Origin: a bacterium
GTDB lineage: Bacteria; AUK180; JAQVHJ01
Assembly (NCBI GenBank): GCA_028696285.1
Contig: JAQVHJ010000033.1
Span: 1 to 11,315, forward strand
Length of the DNA stretch: 11,315 nt
Direction: 5' to 3'
Positions 1 to 5,587 of this stretch are shown here, piece after piece (position 1 is the first letter of the stretch; each line of letters opens with the position of its first letter). The notes under the pieces are model-generated. The model was not told the origin of the DNA, did no database searches, and saw only the letters and a list, made by a program, of their open reading frames with translations. The position numbers and the translations under genes were made by a program.

Positions 1-36
1 AAAAAGAATCCCAAGCACAAACAAAAACAGGGTTAA
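1..36 (+). CDS. rpmJ: Ribosomal protein L36 (bL36), C-terminal end only
   Basis: Only the last 11 codons and the TAA stop are inside the window; the gene starts upstream. The visible residues read KKNPKHKQKQG, which matches the highly conserved C-terminus of bacterial L36 (usual ending NPKHKQRQG). The histidine of this tail is one of the zinc ligands in zinc-type L36; the cysteines would lie upstream and cannot be seen. It sits 16 bp before rpsM, which is its normal place at the head of the alpha operon genes. The identification rests on a very short stretch, but the match and the gene order support each other. Confidence 0.9.
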   Translation, partial: KKNPKHKQKQG

Positions 37-52
37 AAACGGAGGAATTTAA

Positions 53-433
53 ATGGCTAGAATTGCAGGTGTAGATCTACCTAAGAATAAAAGAATAGAG
101 ATAGGGTTGACCTATATATTCGGGATAGGACTTAAAACATCACAGGATATTCTTTCCAAGCTGGGAATAAGTCCGGACACTCGGGTGAAGGATTTAACAG
201 ATGACGATGTTGTTAAAATCAGGAAGTTGATAGATGCCGAATACAAGGTTGAAGGGGATCTGAGGACAGAGATTCAATTTAATATTAAGAGACTTAAAGA
301 GATCGGAAGTTACCGGGGAACCAGACACATAAAGAATCTTCCGGCCCATGGACAAAGAACAAAAACGAATGCCAGAACCCATAAGGGCCGCCGCCCGGGT
401 ATTGGTATTAAGAAGAAAAAACCCACTAAATAA
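53..433 (+). CDS. rpsM: 30S ribosomal protein S13 (uS13)
   Basis: S13 sits in the head of the small subunit and contacts the P-site tRNA and, through bridges, the 50S subunit. The 126-residue length is normal. The start MARIAGVDLPKNKR, the helix-turn region around YIFGIGLKTSQDIL and the basic C-terminal tail with GQRTKTNARTHKG are hallmark S13 sequences; the tail is the part that reaches toward the tRNAs. The ATG is preceded by a GGAGG Shine-Dalgarno at 41-45. It is the second visible gene of the rpmJ-rpsM-rpsK-rpsD-rpoA-rplQ cluster, with 19 bp before rpsK. In E. coli this cluster is repressed by S4; the leader needed for that is not in this window, so such control is inferred only. Confidence 0.98.
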   Translation: MARIAGVDLPKNKRIEIGLTYIFGIGLKTSQDILSKLGISPDTRVKDLTDDDVVKIRKLIDAEYKVEGDLRTEIQFNIKRLKEIGSYRGTRHIKNLPAHGQRTKTNARTHKGRRPGIGIKKKKPTK

Positions 434-452
434 AATTTAAGGTAGGAGTCAA

Positions 453-842
453 ATGGCGAAAAAAGTAATAAAGCGGAAAAAGAAAGTTAAAAAGCAAGTC
501 TCGGAAGGTGTAGCGCATATTTCTTCGACCTTCAACAATACTATCATTACCATCACAGACAACTCTGGCAATACGATAGCCTGGGCGAGTTCCGGAATGA
601 TGGGTTTTAAAGGTTCAAAGAAAAGCACTCCTTTCGCAGCATCGAAAGCAGCTGAGAAATGCGGAACGAATGCAATAGAACAGGGAATGAAGGAGCTTGA
701 TGTCCACGTGAAGGGACCCGGATCCGGAAGAGAATCGGCAATAAGATCTTTACAGGCATTAGGATTAAGAATCAGAATGATTAAAGATGTTACACCCATT
801 CCTCACAACGGATGCAAGCCGAGAAAGAGAAGAAGAGTATAA
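453..842 (+). CDS. rpsK: 30S ribosomal protein S11 (uS11)
   Basis: S11 lines the platform of the 30S subunit near the mRNA exit and E site. At 129 residues it has the usual length. A lysine-rich N-terminus (about residues 2-15) is followed by the conserved core GVAHISSTFNNTIITITD, the segment WASSGMMGFKGSKKSTPFAA and the invariant C-terminus DVTPIPHNGC with a KRRRV end. The Asn in PHNG is the site that is converted to isoaspartate in E. coli S11; the residue is present here, whether it is modified is unknown. An AGGAG Shine-Dalgarno lies at 444-448. It is in the standard operon position between rpsM and rpsD. Confidence 0.98.
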   Translation: MAKKVIKRKKKVKKQVSEGVAHISSTFNNTIITITDNSGNTIAWASSGMMGFKGSKKSTPFAASKAAEKCGTNAIEQGMKELDVHVKGPGSGRESAIRSLQALGLRIRMIKDVTPIPHNGCKPRKRRRV

Positions 843-871
843 ATATTAATCCAAAGGAGGATAATTAATCA

Positions 872-1495
872 ATGTCTAGATATTTAGGACCTAAATGCAA
901 ACAATGCAGAAGAGAAGGAATGAAATTATTCCTTAAGGGTAGTAAATGCGAAGGGAAATGTACATTGGATAAAAGACCAAAGCCCCCGGGAATGAAACAA
1001 AGATTCAGAGGAAAACTTTCCGATTACGGATTACAGTTAAGAGAGAAGCAGAAAGTACGAAGAATTTACGGAGTATTAGAGAAGCAGTTCAGAATTTACA
1101 TAGAAAAAGCAGGGAAGATGAAAGGTGTTAAAGGTGAGAACCTTCTGTCTATTTTAGAGAGGAGATTGGATAACGTGGTCTTCCGTTTAGGTATGGGAGC
1201 TTCGAGAAATGCAGCAAGGCAGATTGTGAAACATGGAATGGTTAAAGTCAACGGACATAAAGTTGACATACCTTCTTTCCTTGTTAAGCAGGAAGACATA
1301 ATTGAAATAAACGAGAATGATAAGAACAAGAAGATTTTCCAGGAATACCAGGAACGTTTTGAGGAGAATAGAGTTCCCAAATGGCTTAACCTTAATTTGA
1401 AAGCTTTAAGGGCAACAGTCGTGAATCTTCCTGTAAGAGAAGATATTCAGATAGAAATTCAGGAACAATTGATTGTTGAATTCTATTCAAGATAA
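872..1495 (+). CDS. rpsD: 30S ribosomal protein S4 (uS4), zinc-binding C+ form
   Basis: S4 nucleates 30S assembly by binding the 16S 5' domain, and in E. coli it represses the alpha operon. The 207-residue product begins MSRYLGPKCKQCRREG. Its N-terminal domain keeps four cysteines, C9, C12, C26 and C30, so this is the zinc-type (C+) paralogue, as in Thermus; enterobacterial S4 lacks this set. The last pair has spacing C-X3-C, where I recall Thermus S4 having C-X4-C. The S4 RNA-binding fold follows at about residues 98-160 (RLDNVVFRLGMGASRNAARQ, HGMVKVNGHKVDIPS). A strong AAGGAGG Shine-Dalgarno at 854-860 sets the start. It is a single, apparently intact copy in the operon; whether a zinc-free paralogue exists elsewhere cannot be seen. 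Confidence 0.97.
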   Translation: MSRYLGPKCKQCRREGMKLFLKGSKCEGKCTLDKRPKPPGMKQRFRGKLSDYGLQLREKQKVRRIYGVLEKQFRIYIEKAGKMKGVKGENLLSILERRLDNVVFRLGMGASRNAARQIVKHGMVKVNGHKVDIPSFLVKQEDIIEINENDKNKKIFQEYQERFEENRVPKWLNLNLKALRATVVNLPVREDIQIEIQEQLIVEFYSR

Positions 1496-1528
1496 TAACT
1501 GAACTTAAAAAGAAACGGGGTTTATTGT

Positions 1529-2578
1529 ATGATAAACTTAAATTGGCTTAAAATAAAGAAACCAACAAAGATCTCTTTTGATGAAAAGAGTAAGACATCA
1601 TCTTACGGGAAATTTCAAATTGAACCTTTTGAAAAAGGGTATGCAACTACAATCGGCAATTCATTGAGAAGGGTTTTATTATCCTCTATAGTTGGGGCCG
1701 CAATTATCGGTCTAAAAATAGAAGGTGTTTCTCATGAGTTCTCAACTGTAGACGGGGTTTTTGAAGATATTACTCAAATTATAATGAATCTGAAGCAAGT
1801 TAAGGTTAAAACTACTTCACCAGAGATTATTTCAGTTCAACTGACATTTAAAGGGCCGGGCGAGATAAACGCGAAGCAGTTTGAAGTCTTAGATGAAAGA
1901 ATTCAAATCCTTAATCCGGACCAGCATATTTTGACAGTGAACGGGAAAGTTACAGTTAATATGACGTTGGATTTTGGAATAGGGCGGGGATACGCCTCTT
2001 CCGAAGATAACAGGCGCCCCAATCTGCCGGTTGATTATATTCCGATTGATTCAATATTCAGCCCGGTTGTCAAAGTTGCAATAGATGTTGAAGAAGAAGT
2101 TATGATTGATGCAAAGGATAACTTTGAAAGATTGATTCTGGAGATTTGGACAAATAACGGAATCTTACCCGAAGATGCACTTGCATACTCTGCAAAGATT
2201 CTCAAAGAACAAATGAATATATTTATTAATTTTGAAGAGGTTGAAGAAGAAGAACCGGTTATTGAACCGGAACATGATGAAGAGAAGATAGTAAGGCTTC
2301 TGGAGAAGAGCGTTAATGAACTGGAACTTTCGAAACGGCCGGCTAATTGTCTTAAAATGGCAAATATCAAAACACTTGGAGATCTTGTACAAAAAACACA
2401 TCAGGATATGATGGAGTTTAGGAATTTCGGACAGAAATCTTTATTAGAGATAAAAGAGAAACTGGCGCAGTATAATCTTTTCCTTGGAATGAAAATAGAA
2501 TCTTCAAGTTCCGGGGGAAAATCCAAAAAGAAAGATTCCGATTCAAAAGAAGAGAAACCTAAAACCAAGAAGAAATAA
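1529..2578 (+). CDS. rpoA: DNA-directed RNA polymerase subunit alpha
   Basis: The alpha subunit dimerises to scaffold RNA polymerase, and its C-terminal domain contacts UP elements and activators. The N-terminal domain (about 1-236) includes the dimerisation and assembly motif EPFEKGYATTIGNSLRRVLL near residues 33-51. An acidic linker (about 236-253, EEVEEEEPVIEPEHDEE) leads to the alpha-CTD (about 254-325) with RPANCLK and FGQKSLLEIKEKL. Residues matching the E. coli DNA contacts R265, N268, C269, G296, K298 and S299 are all present (R270, N273, C274, G301, K303, S304), so UP-element recognition should work. Unusually, about 25 Ser/Lys/Glu-rich residues extend past the CTD, giving 349 aa compared with roughly 310-330 usually. 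It lies in the normal place between rpsD and rplQ. The Shine-Dalgarno is weak (ACGGGG at 1515-1520). Confidence 0.98.
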   Translation: MINLNWLKIKKPTKISFDEKSKTSSYGKFQIEPFEKGYATTIGNSLRRVLLSSIVGAAIIGLKIEGVSHEFSTVDGVFEDITQIIMNLKQVKVKTTSPEIISVQLTFKGPGEINAKQFEVLDERIQILNPDQHILTVNGKVTVNMTLDFGIGRGYASSEDNRRPNLPVDYIPIDSIFSPVVKVAIDVEEEVMIDAKDNFERLILEIWTNNGILPEDALAYSAKILKEQMNIFINFEEVEEEEPVIEPEHDEEKIVRLLEKSVNELELSKRPANCLKMANIKTLGDLVQKTHQDMMEFRNFGQKSLLEIKEKLAQYNLFLGMKIESSSSGGKSKKKDSDSKEEKPKTKKK

Positions 2579-2591
2579 TTGGAGCATAAAA

Positions 2592-3059
2592 ATGAGGCAT
2601 AATAAAAATAGAACAAAATTAGGGAGAACTGCAGAGCATCGAGAGGCATTGATGCGGAATCTCTTAACCTCCCTTATTCAGGAGAAGAAGATTAAAACGA
2701 CCCTTCCAAAGGCAAAGATTCTGAAAGCTTATGCTGATAAATTCCTTGCCCGGATAAGGACTGCAGATTTAGCCGCGAAGAAAAAAGCATTTTCTATTTT
2801 AACTGAGAAGTCAGCAGGGAAAGAATTATTTGATAATGTTGTTCCTAATCTTCCGGATAAGAAGAGTGGTTTTATAAAATTATATCACGCAGGAATCAGA
2901 AAAGGTGATGCTGCAGATATGGCAATTGTTCAGTTAGTTCTTGTAGAAACATATAAAGAGAAAAAAGCACCGAAAGTAAAGAAAGAAAAACTTCCCGAAG
3001 CTAAAAAATCAGAAGAAAAGAAAGCTAAAAAATCTGAAGCAGCAACAGTAACAGAATAA
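2592..3059 (+). CDS. rplQ: 50S ribosomal protein L17 (bL17) with charged C-terminal tail
   Basis: L17 lies near the exit of the polypeptide tunnel on the 50S subunit. The first ~118 residues form a complete L17: MRHNKNRTKLGRTAEHREAL at the N-terminus, then LLTSLIQEKKIKTTLPKAK and, at the end of the fold, YHAGIRKGDAADMAIVQLVL. Residues about 120-155 are an extra tail rich in Lys, Glu and Ala (KKSEEKKAKKSEA), making 155 aa against about 116-130 usually. At DNA level the tail contains a 16-bp near-perfect direct repeat (3000-3015 and 3024-3039, one mismatch), which suggests growth by slippage or duplication. The GGAG Shine-Dalgarno is at 2581-2584, immediately after the rpoA stop. It is the last gene of the operon, followed by an intrinsic terminator. 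Confidence 0.97.
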   Translation: MRHNKNRTKLGRTAEHREALMRNLLTSLIQEKKIKTTLPKAKILKAYADKFLARIRTADLAAKKKAFSILTEKSAGKELFDNVVPNLPDKKSGFIKLYHAGIRKGDAADMAIVQLVLVETYKEKKAPKVKKEKLPEAKKSEEKKAKKSEAATVTE

Positions 3060-3085
3060 TTTTTTTCTTAAAATACAAGTTATTG

Positions 3086-3117
3086 AAAAAGGGACATTTA
3101 AAAAATGTCCCTTTTTT
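3086..3117 (+). terminator. Intrinsic terminator of the ribosomal/rpoA operon
   Basis: GGGACATTT (3091-3099) pairs with AAATGTCCC (3103-3111) around a 3-nt loop. The stem is extended by an A5 run before and a T6 run after, giving an almost perfect stem of about 14 bp followed by a U-tract. The A-tract on the left also makes it a possible bidirectional terminator. It lies 26 bp after the rplQ stop codon. Confidence 0.93.
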
Positions 3118-3232
3118 ATTTTTTATCTTCTGAATCATTTTTCCTCTTTATGTATCAGCTTGCAGCATTTTTTACTTCGTTCCAAACATGTAATGACATC
3201 ATATAATATCTGCAATAAGAATAACGTTATAA

Positions 3233-3273
3233 GTCATTGCGAGAACCGGCCGAAGTGAAGTGCTTCGACAATC
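3233..3273 (+). repeat. ATTGCGAG...CAATC palindromic element, copy 1
   Basis: A 41-bp unit that starts GTCATTGCGAGAACCGG and ends ACAATC, with an inner CGAAG/CTTCG stem (3251-3255 with 3263-3267). The outer ends ATTG and CAAT also pair. It is the shorter, diverged version of the 42-bp unit at 3366-3407. It directly precedes the leader sequence at 3282-3326. Confidence 0.75.
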
Positions 3274-3281
3274 AACCGGAA

Positions 3282-3326
3282 GTGTTATAAATAATTAAAC
3301 AATTTATTGTTTTTATGTATGTAGGC
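3282..3326 (+). repeat. Constant leader repeat ending in GTAGGC, copy 1
   Basis: This 45-bp sequence begins GTGTTATAAATAATTAAAC, continues through a small ACAAT-TT-ATTGT hairpin and ends ATGTATGTAGGC. It recurs at 9504-9548 with two visible mismatches, and its last 26 bp recur exactly at 9390-9415. The terminal GTAGGC is followed by a different hairpin in different copies, so it looks like a fixed 5' module. Confidence 0.8.
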
Positions 3327-3352
3327 AATAGCACCACGTAGGGTGCATTGCC
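3321..3352 (+). repeat. REP-like unit: GTAG followed by a hairpin
   Basis: GTAG at 3321-3324 abuts a hairpin in which GGCAAT and GCACC (with one bulged A) pair with GGTGC and ATTGCC around ACGTAG. A GTAG tetranucleotide at the foot of a hairpin is the known recognition layout of REP sequences mobilised by REP-associated tyrosine transposases. A near-identical unit lies at 9410-9440. Confidence 0.65.
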
Positions 3353-3355
3353 CTG

Positions 3356-3415
3356 CCCAGGTAATGTCATTGCGAGAACCGGAGCGAAGCGAAGGGACGC
3401 GGCAATCTACCTGGG
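3356..3415 (+). repeat. CCCAGGTA/TACCTGGG inverted repeat with an ATTGCGAG element inside
   Basis: CCCAGGTA (3356-3363) and TACCTGGG (3408-3415) are a perfect 8-bp inverted repeat. Between them lies AT plus a complete 42-bp unit, 3366-3407, starting GTCATTGCGAG and ending GCGGCAATC, with GCGAAGCGAAG in its middle. In the unit at 9548-9565 almost the same arms (CCCAGGTT/AACCTGGG) are separated by only two bases, so the 42-bp unit looks inserted at the tip of a pre-existing hairpin. Confidence 0.7.
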
Positions 3416-3438
3416 TAATAATAAACAGAAAAATATCC

Positions 3439-3569
3439 GGGCTTCAGCCCTTGTTTCAGTCCGATTAATCGGAGTATGGAATCCATATCAGGAATAAATT
3501 CCTGATATATTTTCTTTATATATACCGTGGTTAAAACCACGGCCTACGGAGATATTTAGAATAAATTCA
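3439..3569 (+). repeat. 131-bp multi-hairpin repeat block, copy A
   Basis: Five consecutive palindromes occur in this block: GGGCT-TC-AGCCC (3439-3450), TCCGATTAATCGGA (3460-3473), TATGGA-A-TCCATA (3475-3487), arms ATATCAGGAAT and ATTCCTGATAT (3485-3508), and CCGTGGTT-AA-AACCACGG (3525-3542) followed by CCTAC. Read on the minus strand, the last one is a GTAGGC-plus-hairpin REP unit (3525-3547). The block is repeated at 9588-9718 with the same length and about 8 mismatches by eye. Confidence 0.88.
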
Positions 3570-3655
3570 ACTATTATATAGCGCAATTACTTTCTTTCGA
3601 ATTACGGTTCACGAATCACGAATCACAATCACCGTTCCCCGTTGATCGCAAGAGA

Positions 3656-3718
3656 GATTGCTTTGTTGTTAACCTCGTTTAGTTCCTTCGCTTCGCTCTG
3701 GACAAGCACCGCAATGAC
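3656..3718 (-). repeat. ATTGCGAG-type palindromic element, copy 3, inverted
   Basis: On the plus strand this unit begins GATTGC and ends GCAATGAC, with CCTTCGCTTCGCTC in the middle, so it is the reverse orientation of the GTCATTGC...GCAATC units. At about 63 bp it is longer and more degenerate than the 42-bp form. Its ends still pair (ATTGC with GCAAT). Confidence 0.65.
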
Positions 3719-3752
3719 TAATAATGCTATTTTGTTTTGCAGATGTGTTTAT

Positions 3753-3834
3753 GTCATTGCGTTATCCGAACAAAGCAGGATCTAGCAAGCGTAAGCGAAG
3801 AGTCAGTGTTTTTGTAGGAAAACTCGTAGCAATC
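3753..3834 (+). repeat. ATTGCG-type palindromic element, copy 4, diverged
   Basis: It opens GTCATTGCG, has AAGCGTAAGCGAAGAG in the interior and closes with GCAATC. At about 82 bp it is the longest and most degraded member, possibly a composite of two units or an old copy. Its right end is 36 bp before the -35 box of the next operon. Confidence 0.5.
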
Positions 3835-3869
3835 TAAAAAAAATAGATAAACTTCCATACCATTATCAC

Positions 3870-3898
3870 TTGACAAAATAAAATTACTTTGTTATAAT
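3870..3898 (+). promoter_or_regulatory. Consensus sigma70-type promoter for the nitrilase-nadE-gltX operon
   Basis: TTGACA (3870-3875), a 17-bp spacer and TATAAT (3893-3898) match the consensus in all twelve positions with ideal spacing. Transcription should begin near 3905, leaving a 5' leader of only about 16 nt that carries the Shine-Dalgarno AAGGGAAGAG just before the ATG at 3921. No operator-like palindrome overlaps the boxes, so strong constitutive expression is the simplest reading. Confidence 0.92.
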
Positions 3899-3920
3899 AT
3901 TTAAAAAGGGAAGAGATATA

Positions 3921-4772
3921 ATGGATTTTAAAATAAGAGTGATTCAGAATTTTCCGCAATTGGGTGATATTGACCGGAATTTTGCAGTGCATTGCGAGGA
4001 TATTAAGAAAGCGATAAAGGATCAGATTGATTTGATCGTTTTTCCTGAATTAAGTTTAACTGGCTACCTTCTTAAAGACATGGTACCCGTTGTTGCCGTT
4101 CACAAGGTTCATCCTATTATAGAAGAATTACAGGAATTGAGCAAGAAGATATCAATATTAATCGGTTTGGTAGAAGAATCGGATTCGGTAATATTTTATA
4201 ATTCAGCATTTTATTTTGAGGACGGGCTTTTAAAATTCACACACAGAAAGGTTTACCTTCCGACATACGGGATGTTTGAAGAAGAGCGGTATTTTGGCTC
4301 GGGCGATAAGATCCGCGCATTCGACACAAAATTCGGTCGTTTTGGCGTGGCGATCTGTGAGGATGCATGGCATCCGTCACTGATTTATGCGTTGTCGCAG
4401 GACAGGATAAAATATTTATTTATACTTTCATCATCCCCCGGGCGGGGGTTTTCAGAGACCGGTGAAAGATTTAAAACGTCAGAAATCTGGGAAACCTTAA
4501 TCCGGACATATGCAATGTTATTCTCGAATTATGTTGTATTTGCCAACAGATCCGGAGTAGAGGATGGTGTAAGTTTCTGGGGAGGATCAGAGATAATTGA
4601 TCCTTCCGGCGAATCCGTATTGAAGCTTCCGTATTTCGAGGAATCTTTTGGTGATTATGTTCTGGAAGAAGATAATATACGAAGGGTCAGGATGTATTCG
4701 CCATTACTTCGTGATGAGAAGCTCGGGTTAACATTAAAAGAATTAAAGAGGATCTATGACAACGATAGATAA
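3921..4772 (+). CDS. Nitrilase-family amidase, probable glutaminase partner of NadE
   Basis: A 283-residue carbon-nitrogen hydrolase. The family's Glu-Lys-Cys catalytic triad is visible: E43 in FPELSLTGY, K110 in HRKVYLPTYG and C146 in GVAICEDAW. The RYF and ANRSGVEDG motifs and the closing SEIIDPSG are also typical. In most glutamine-dependent NAD synthetases such a domain is fused N-terminally to the synthetase, hydrolysing glutamine and channelling ammonia. Here it is a separate ORF that overlaps nadE by 17 bp in the +1 frame, so a glutaminase-subunit role is likely by context. The segment SSSPGRGF, where fused enzymes usually have NASP, is more like general nitrilases, so another amide substrate is possible. 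It is first in its operon, behind a perfect promoter. No signal peptide is visible, so it should be cytoplasmic. Confidence 0.85.
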   Translation: MDFKIRVIQNFPQLGDIDRNFAVHCEDIKKAIKDQIDLIVFPELSLTGYLLKDMVPVVAVHKVHPIIEELQELSKKISILIGLVEESDSVIFYNSAFYFEDGLLKFTHRKVYLPTYGMFEEERYFGSGDKIRAFDTKFGRFGVAICEDAWHPSLIYALSQDRIKYLFILSSSPGRGFSETGERFKTSEIWETLIRTYAMLFSNYVVFANRSGVEDGVSFWGGSEIIDPSGESVLKLPYFEESFGDYVLEEDNIRRVRMYSPLLRDEKLGLTLKELKRIYDNDR

Positions 4773-5583
4773 AATAAATATTAAAGGAGTGATTAAATTA
4801 ATTACGAACTTTATCCGATCAGAAGTGAGGAAGACAGGATTTAATAAAATTGTTATCGGTTTATCCGGGGGACTTGATTCAAGTGTTGTTGCATATCTTT
4901 CAGTTTTGGGTTTAGGAAAGGAGAATGTTACCGGAATTTTATTGCCATATAAGACAAGTGTCTCGGAGAGTAAGGAACACGCATTGCTGGTTGCGAAAAA
5001 TTTAGGGATAAAAACGGTAGAAATTTCAATAACGGAGATGGTTGATGCTTATCTCTGTAAATTTAAGAATGAAATATCAAAAGGTCGGAGCGGGAATATT
5101 ATGGCCCGGCAGAGAATGATAGTGCTGTATGATCAGGCGGTAGAGCATGATTCCCTTGTCATGGGAACAAGCAATAAAACAGAGATATTATTAGGATACA
5201 CGACCTTATGGGGAGACATGGCATGCGCATTATCTCCGATAGGTGACCTTTATAAAACGCAGGTAAGAATTCTTGCGAGGGAATTAACGGTGCCGGAGGT
5301 GATCATTAAGAAACACCCGAGTGCAGATCTTTGGATCGGTCAGACAGATGAGAAAGACCTCGGGTTTACATATGAAGATGTTGATAAACTTTTATTCTAT
5401 ATGGTTGATGAGAGATATACCATGCCGCAGCTTGAGAAGATAGGATATAAAACAGAATTTATAACAAAGGTTTTTAATTTGATTCAGAAAAATCAGTTTA
5501 AACGGAAACTTCCGATCATTGCAAAGATCTCAAACAGGACAGTCGATCATGACTTCCGTTATCCCCGGGATTGGGGGCTGTAA
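4756..5583 (+). CDS. nadE: NAD+ synthetase (synthetase domain protein)
   Basis: NadE amidates nicotinic acid adenine dinucleotide to NAD+, using ATP and ammonia, in the last step of NAD biosynthesis. The 275-residue protein is a PP-loop ATP pyrophosphatase. Visible motifs are the loop SGGLDSS at residues 37-43, GNIMARQRM at 113-121, the adenylate-site segment GTSNKTE at 137-143, WGDMACALSPIGDLYKTQ at 152-169 and PSADLWIGQTDE at 188-199. It covers the C-terminal half of a fused glutamine-dependent enzyme; the amidase half is the gene just upstream. The ATG at 4756 lies inside the end of that gene, with AGAGGA at 4747-4752 as Shine-Dalgarno, which suggests translational coupling. Five bases separate its stop from gltX. 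NAD-synthetase activity is secure; whether it takes ammonia from the partner is inference. Confidence 0.96.
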   Translation: MTTIDKINIKGVIKLITNFIRSEVRKTGFNKIVIGLSGGLDSSVVAYLSVLGLGKENVTGILLPYKTSVSESKEHALLVAKNLGIKTVEISITEMVDAYLCKFKNEISKGRSGNIMARQRMIVLYDQAVEHDSLVMGTSNKTEILLGYTTLWGDMACALSPIGDLYKTQVRILARELTVPEVIIKKHPSADLWIGQTDEKDLGFTYEDVDKLLFYMVDERYTMPQLEKIGYKTEFITKVFNLIQKNQFKRKLPIIAKISNRTVDHDFRYPRDWGL

Positions 5584-5587
5584 AAGC

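Larger units (their letters stand above)
3121..3869. other. Intergenic region with no gene, filled with palindromic repeats
   Basis: I see no credible coding sequence here: open frames are short, have no ribosome binding site, and fall across palindromes. The first ~110 bp (3121-3232) is plain AT-rich sequence. From 3233 to 3834 the region is a patchwork of four ATTGCG-type palindromes, a leader-plus-hairpin REP-like unit, a 131-bp multi-hairpin block and a short heptamer tandem (CACGAAT twice at 3610-3623, framed by ACGGT/ACCGT). Individual units are listed separately. The stretch separates the rplQ terminator from the promoter of the nitrilase-nadE-gltX operon. Confidence 0.8.

Noticed and set aside
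3439..3569. Structured regulatory RNA or riboswitch
   Set aside because: The same block occurs in an unrelated intergenic position, it is upstream of the promoter and so not in the nadE leader, and it matches the REP-like pattern better.
3233..3834. CRISPR array
   Set aside because: The repeats are palindromic units of unequal length with irregular spacing and mixed orientation. There are no uniform spacers and no cas genes.
4747..4772. Programmed frameshift joining the nitrilase and nadE
   Set aside because: The window where both frames are open is short, and no slippery heptamer or stimulatory structure is visible. An ATG with AGAGGA before it explains nadE expression.
5519..5587. Possible upstream start adding 23 residues to GltX
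   Set aside because: It would overlap nadE by 65 bp, and the extra residues do not resemble a GluRS N-terminus. The conserved start MGEVRVRFAPSPTG is at 5588.
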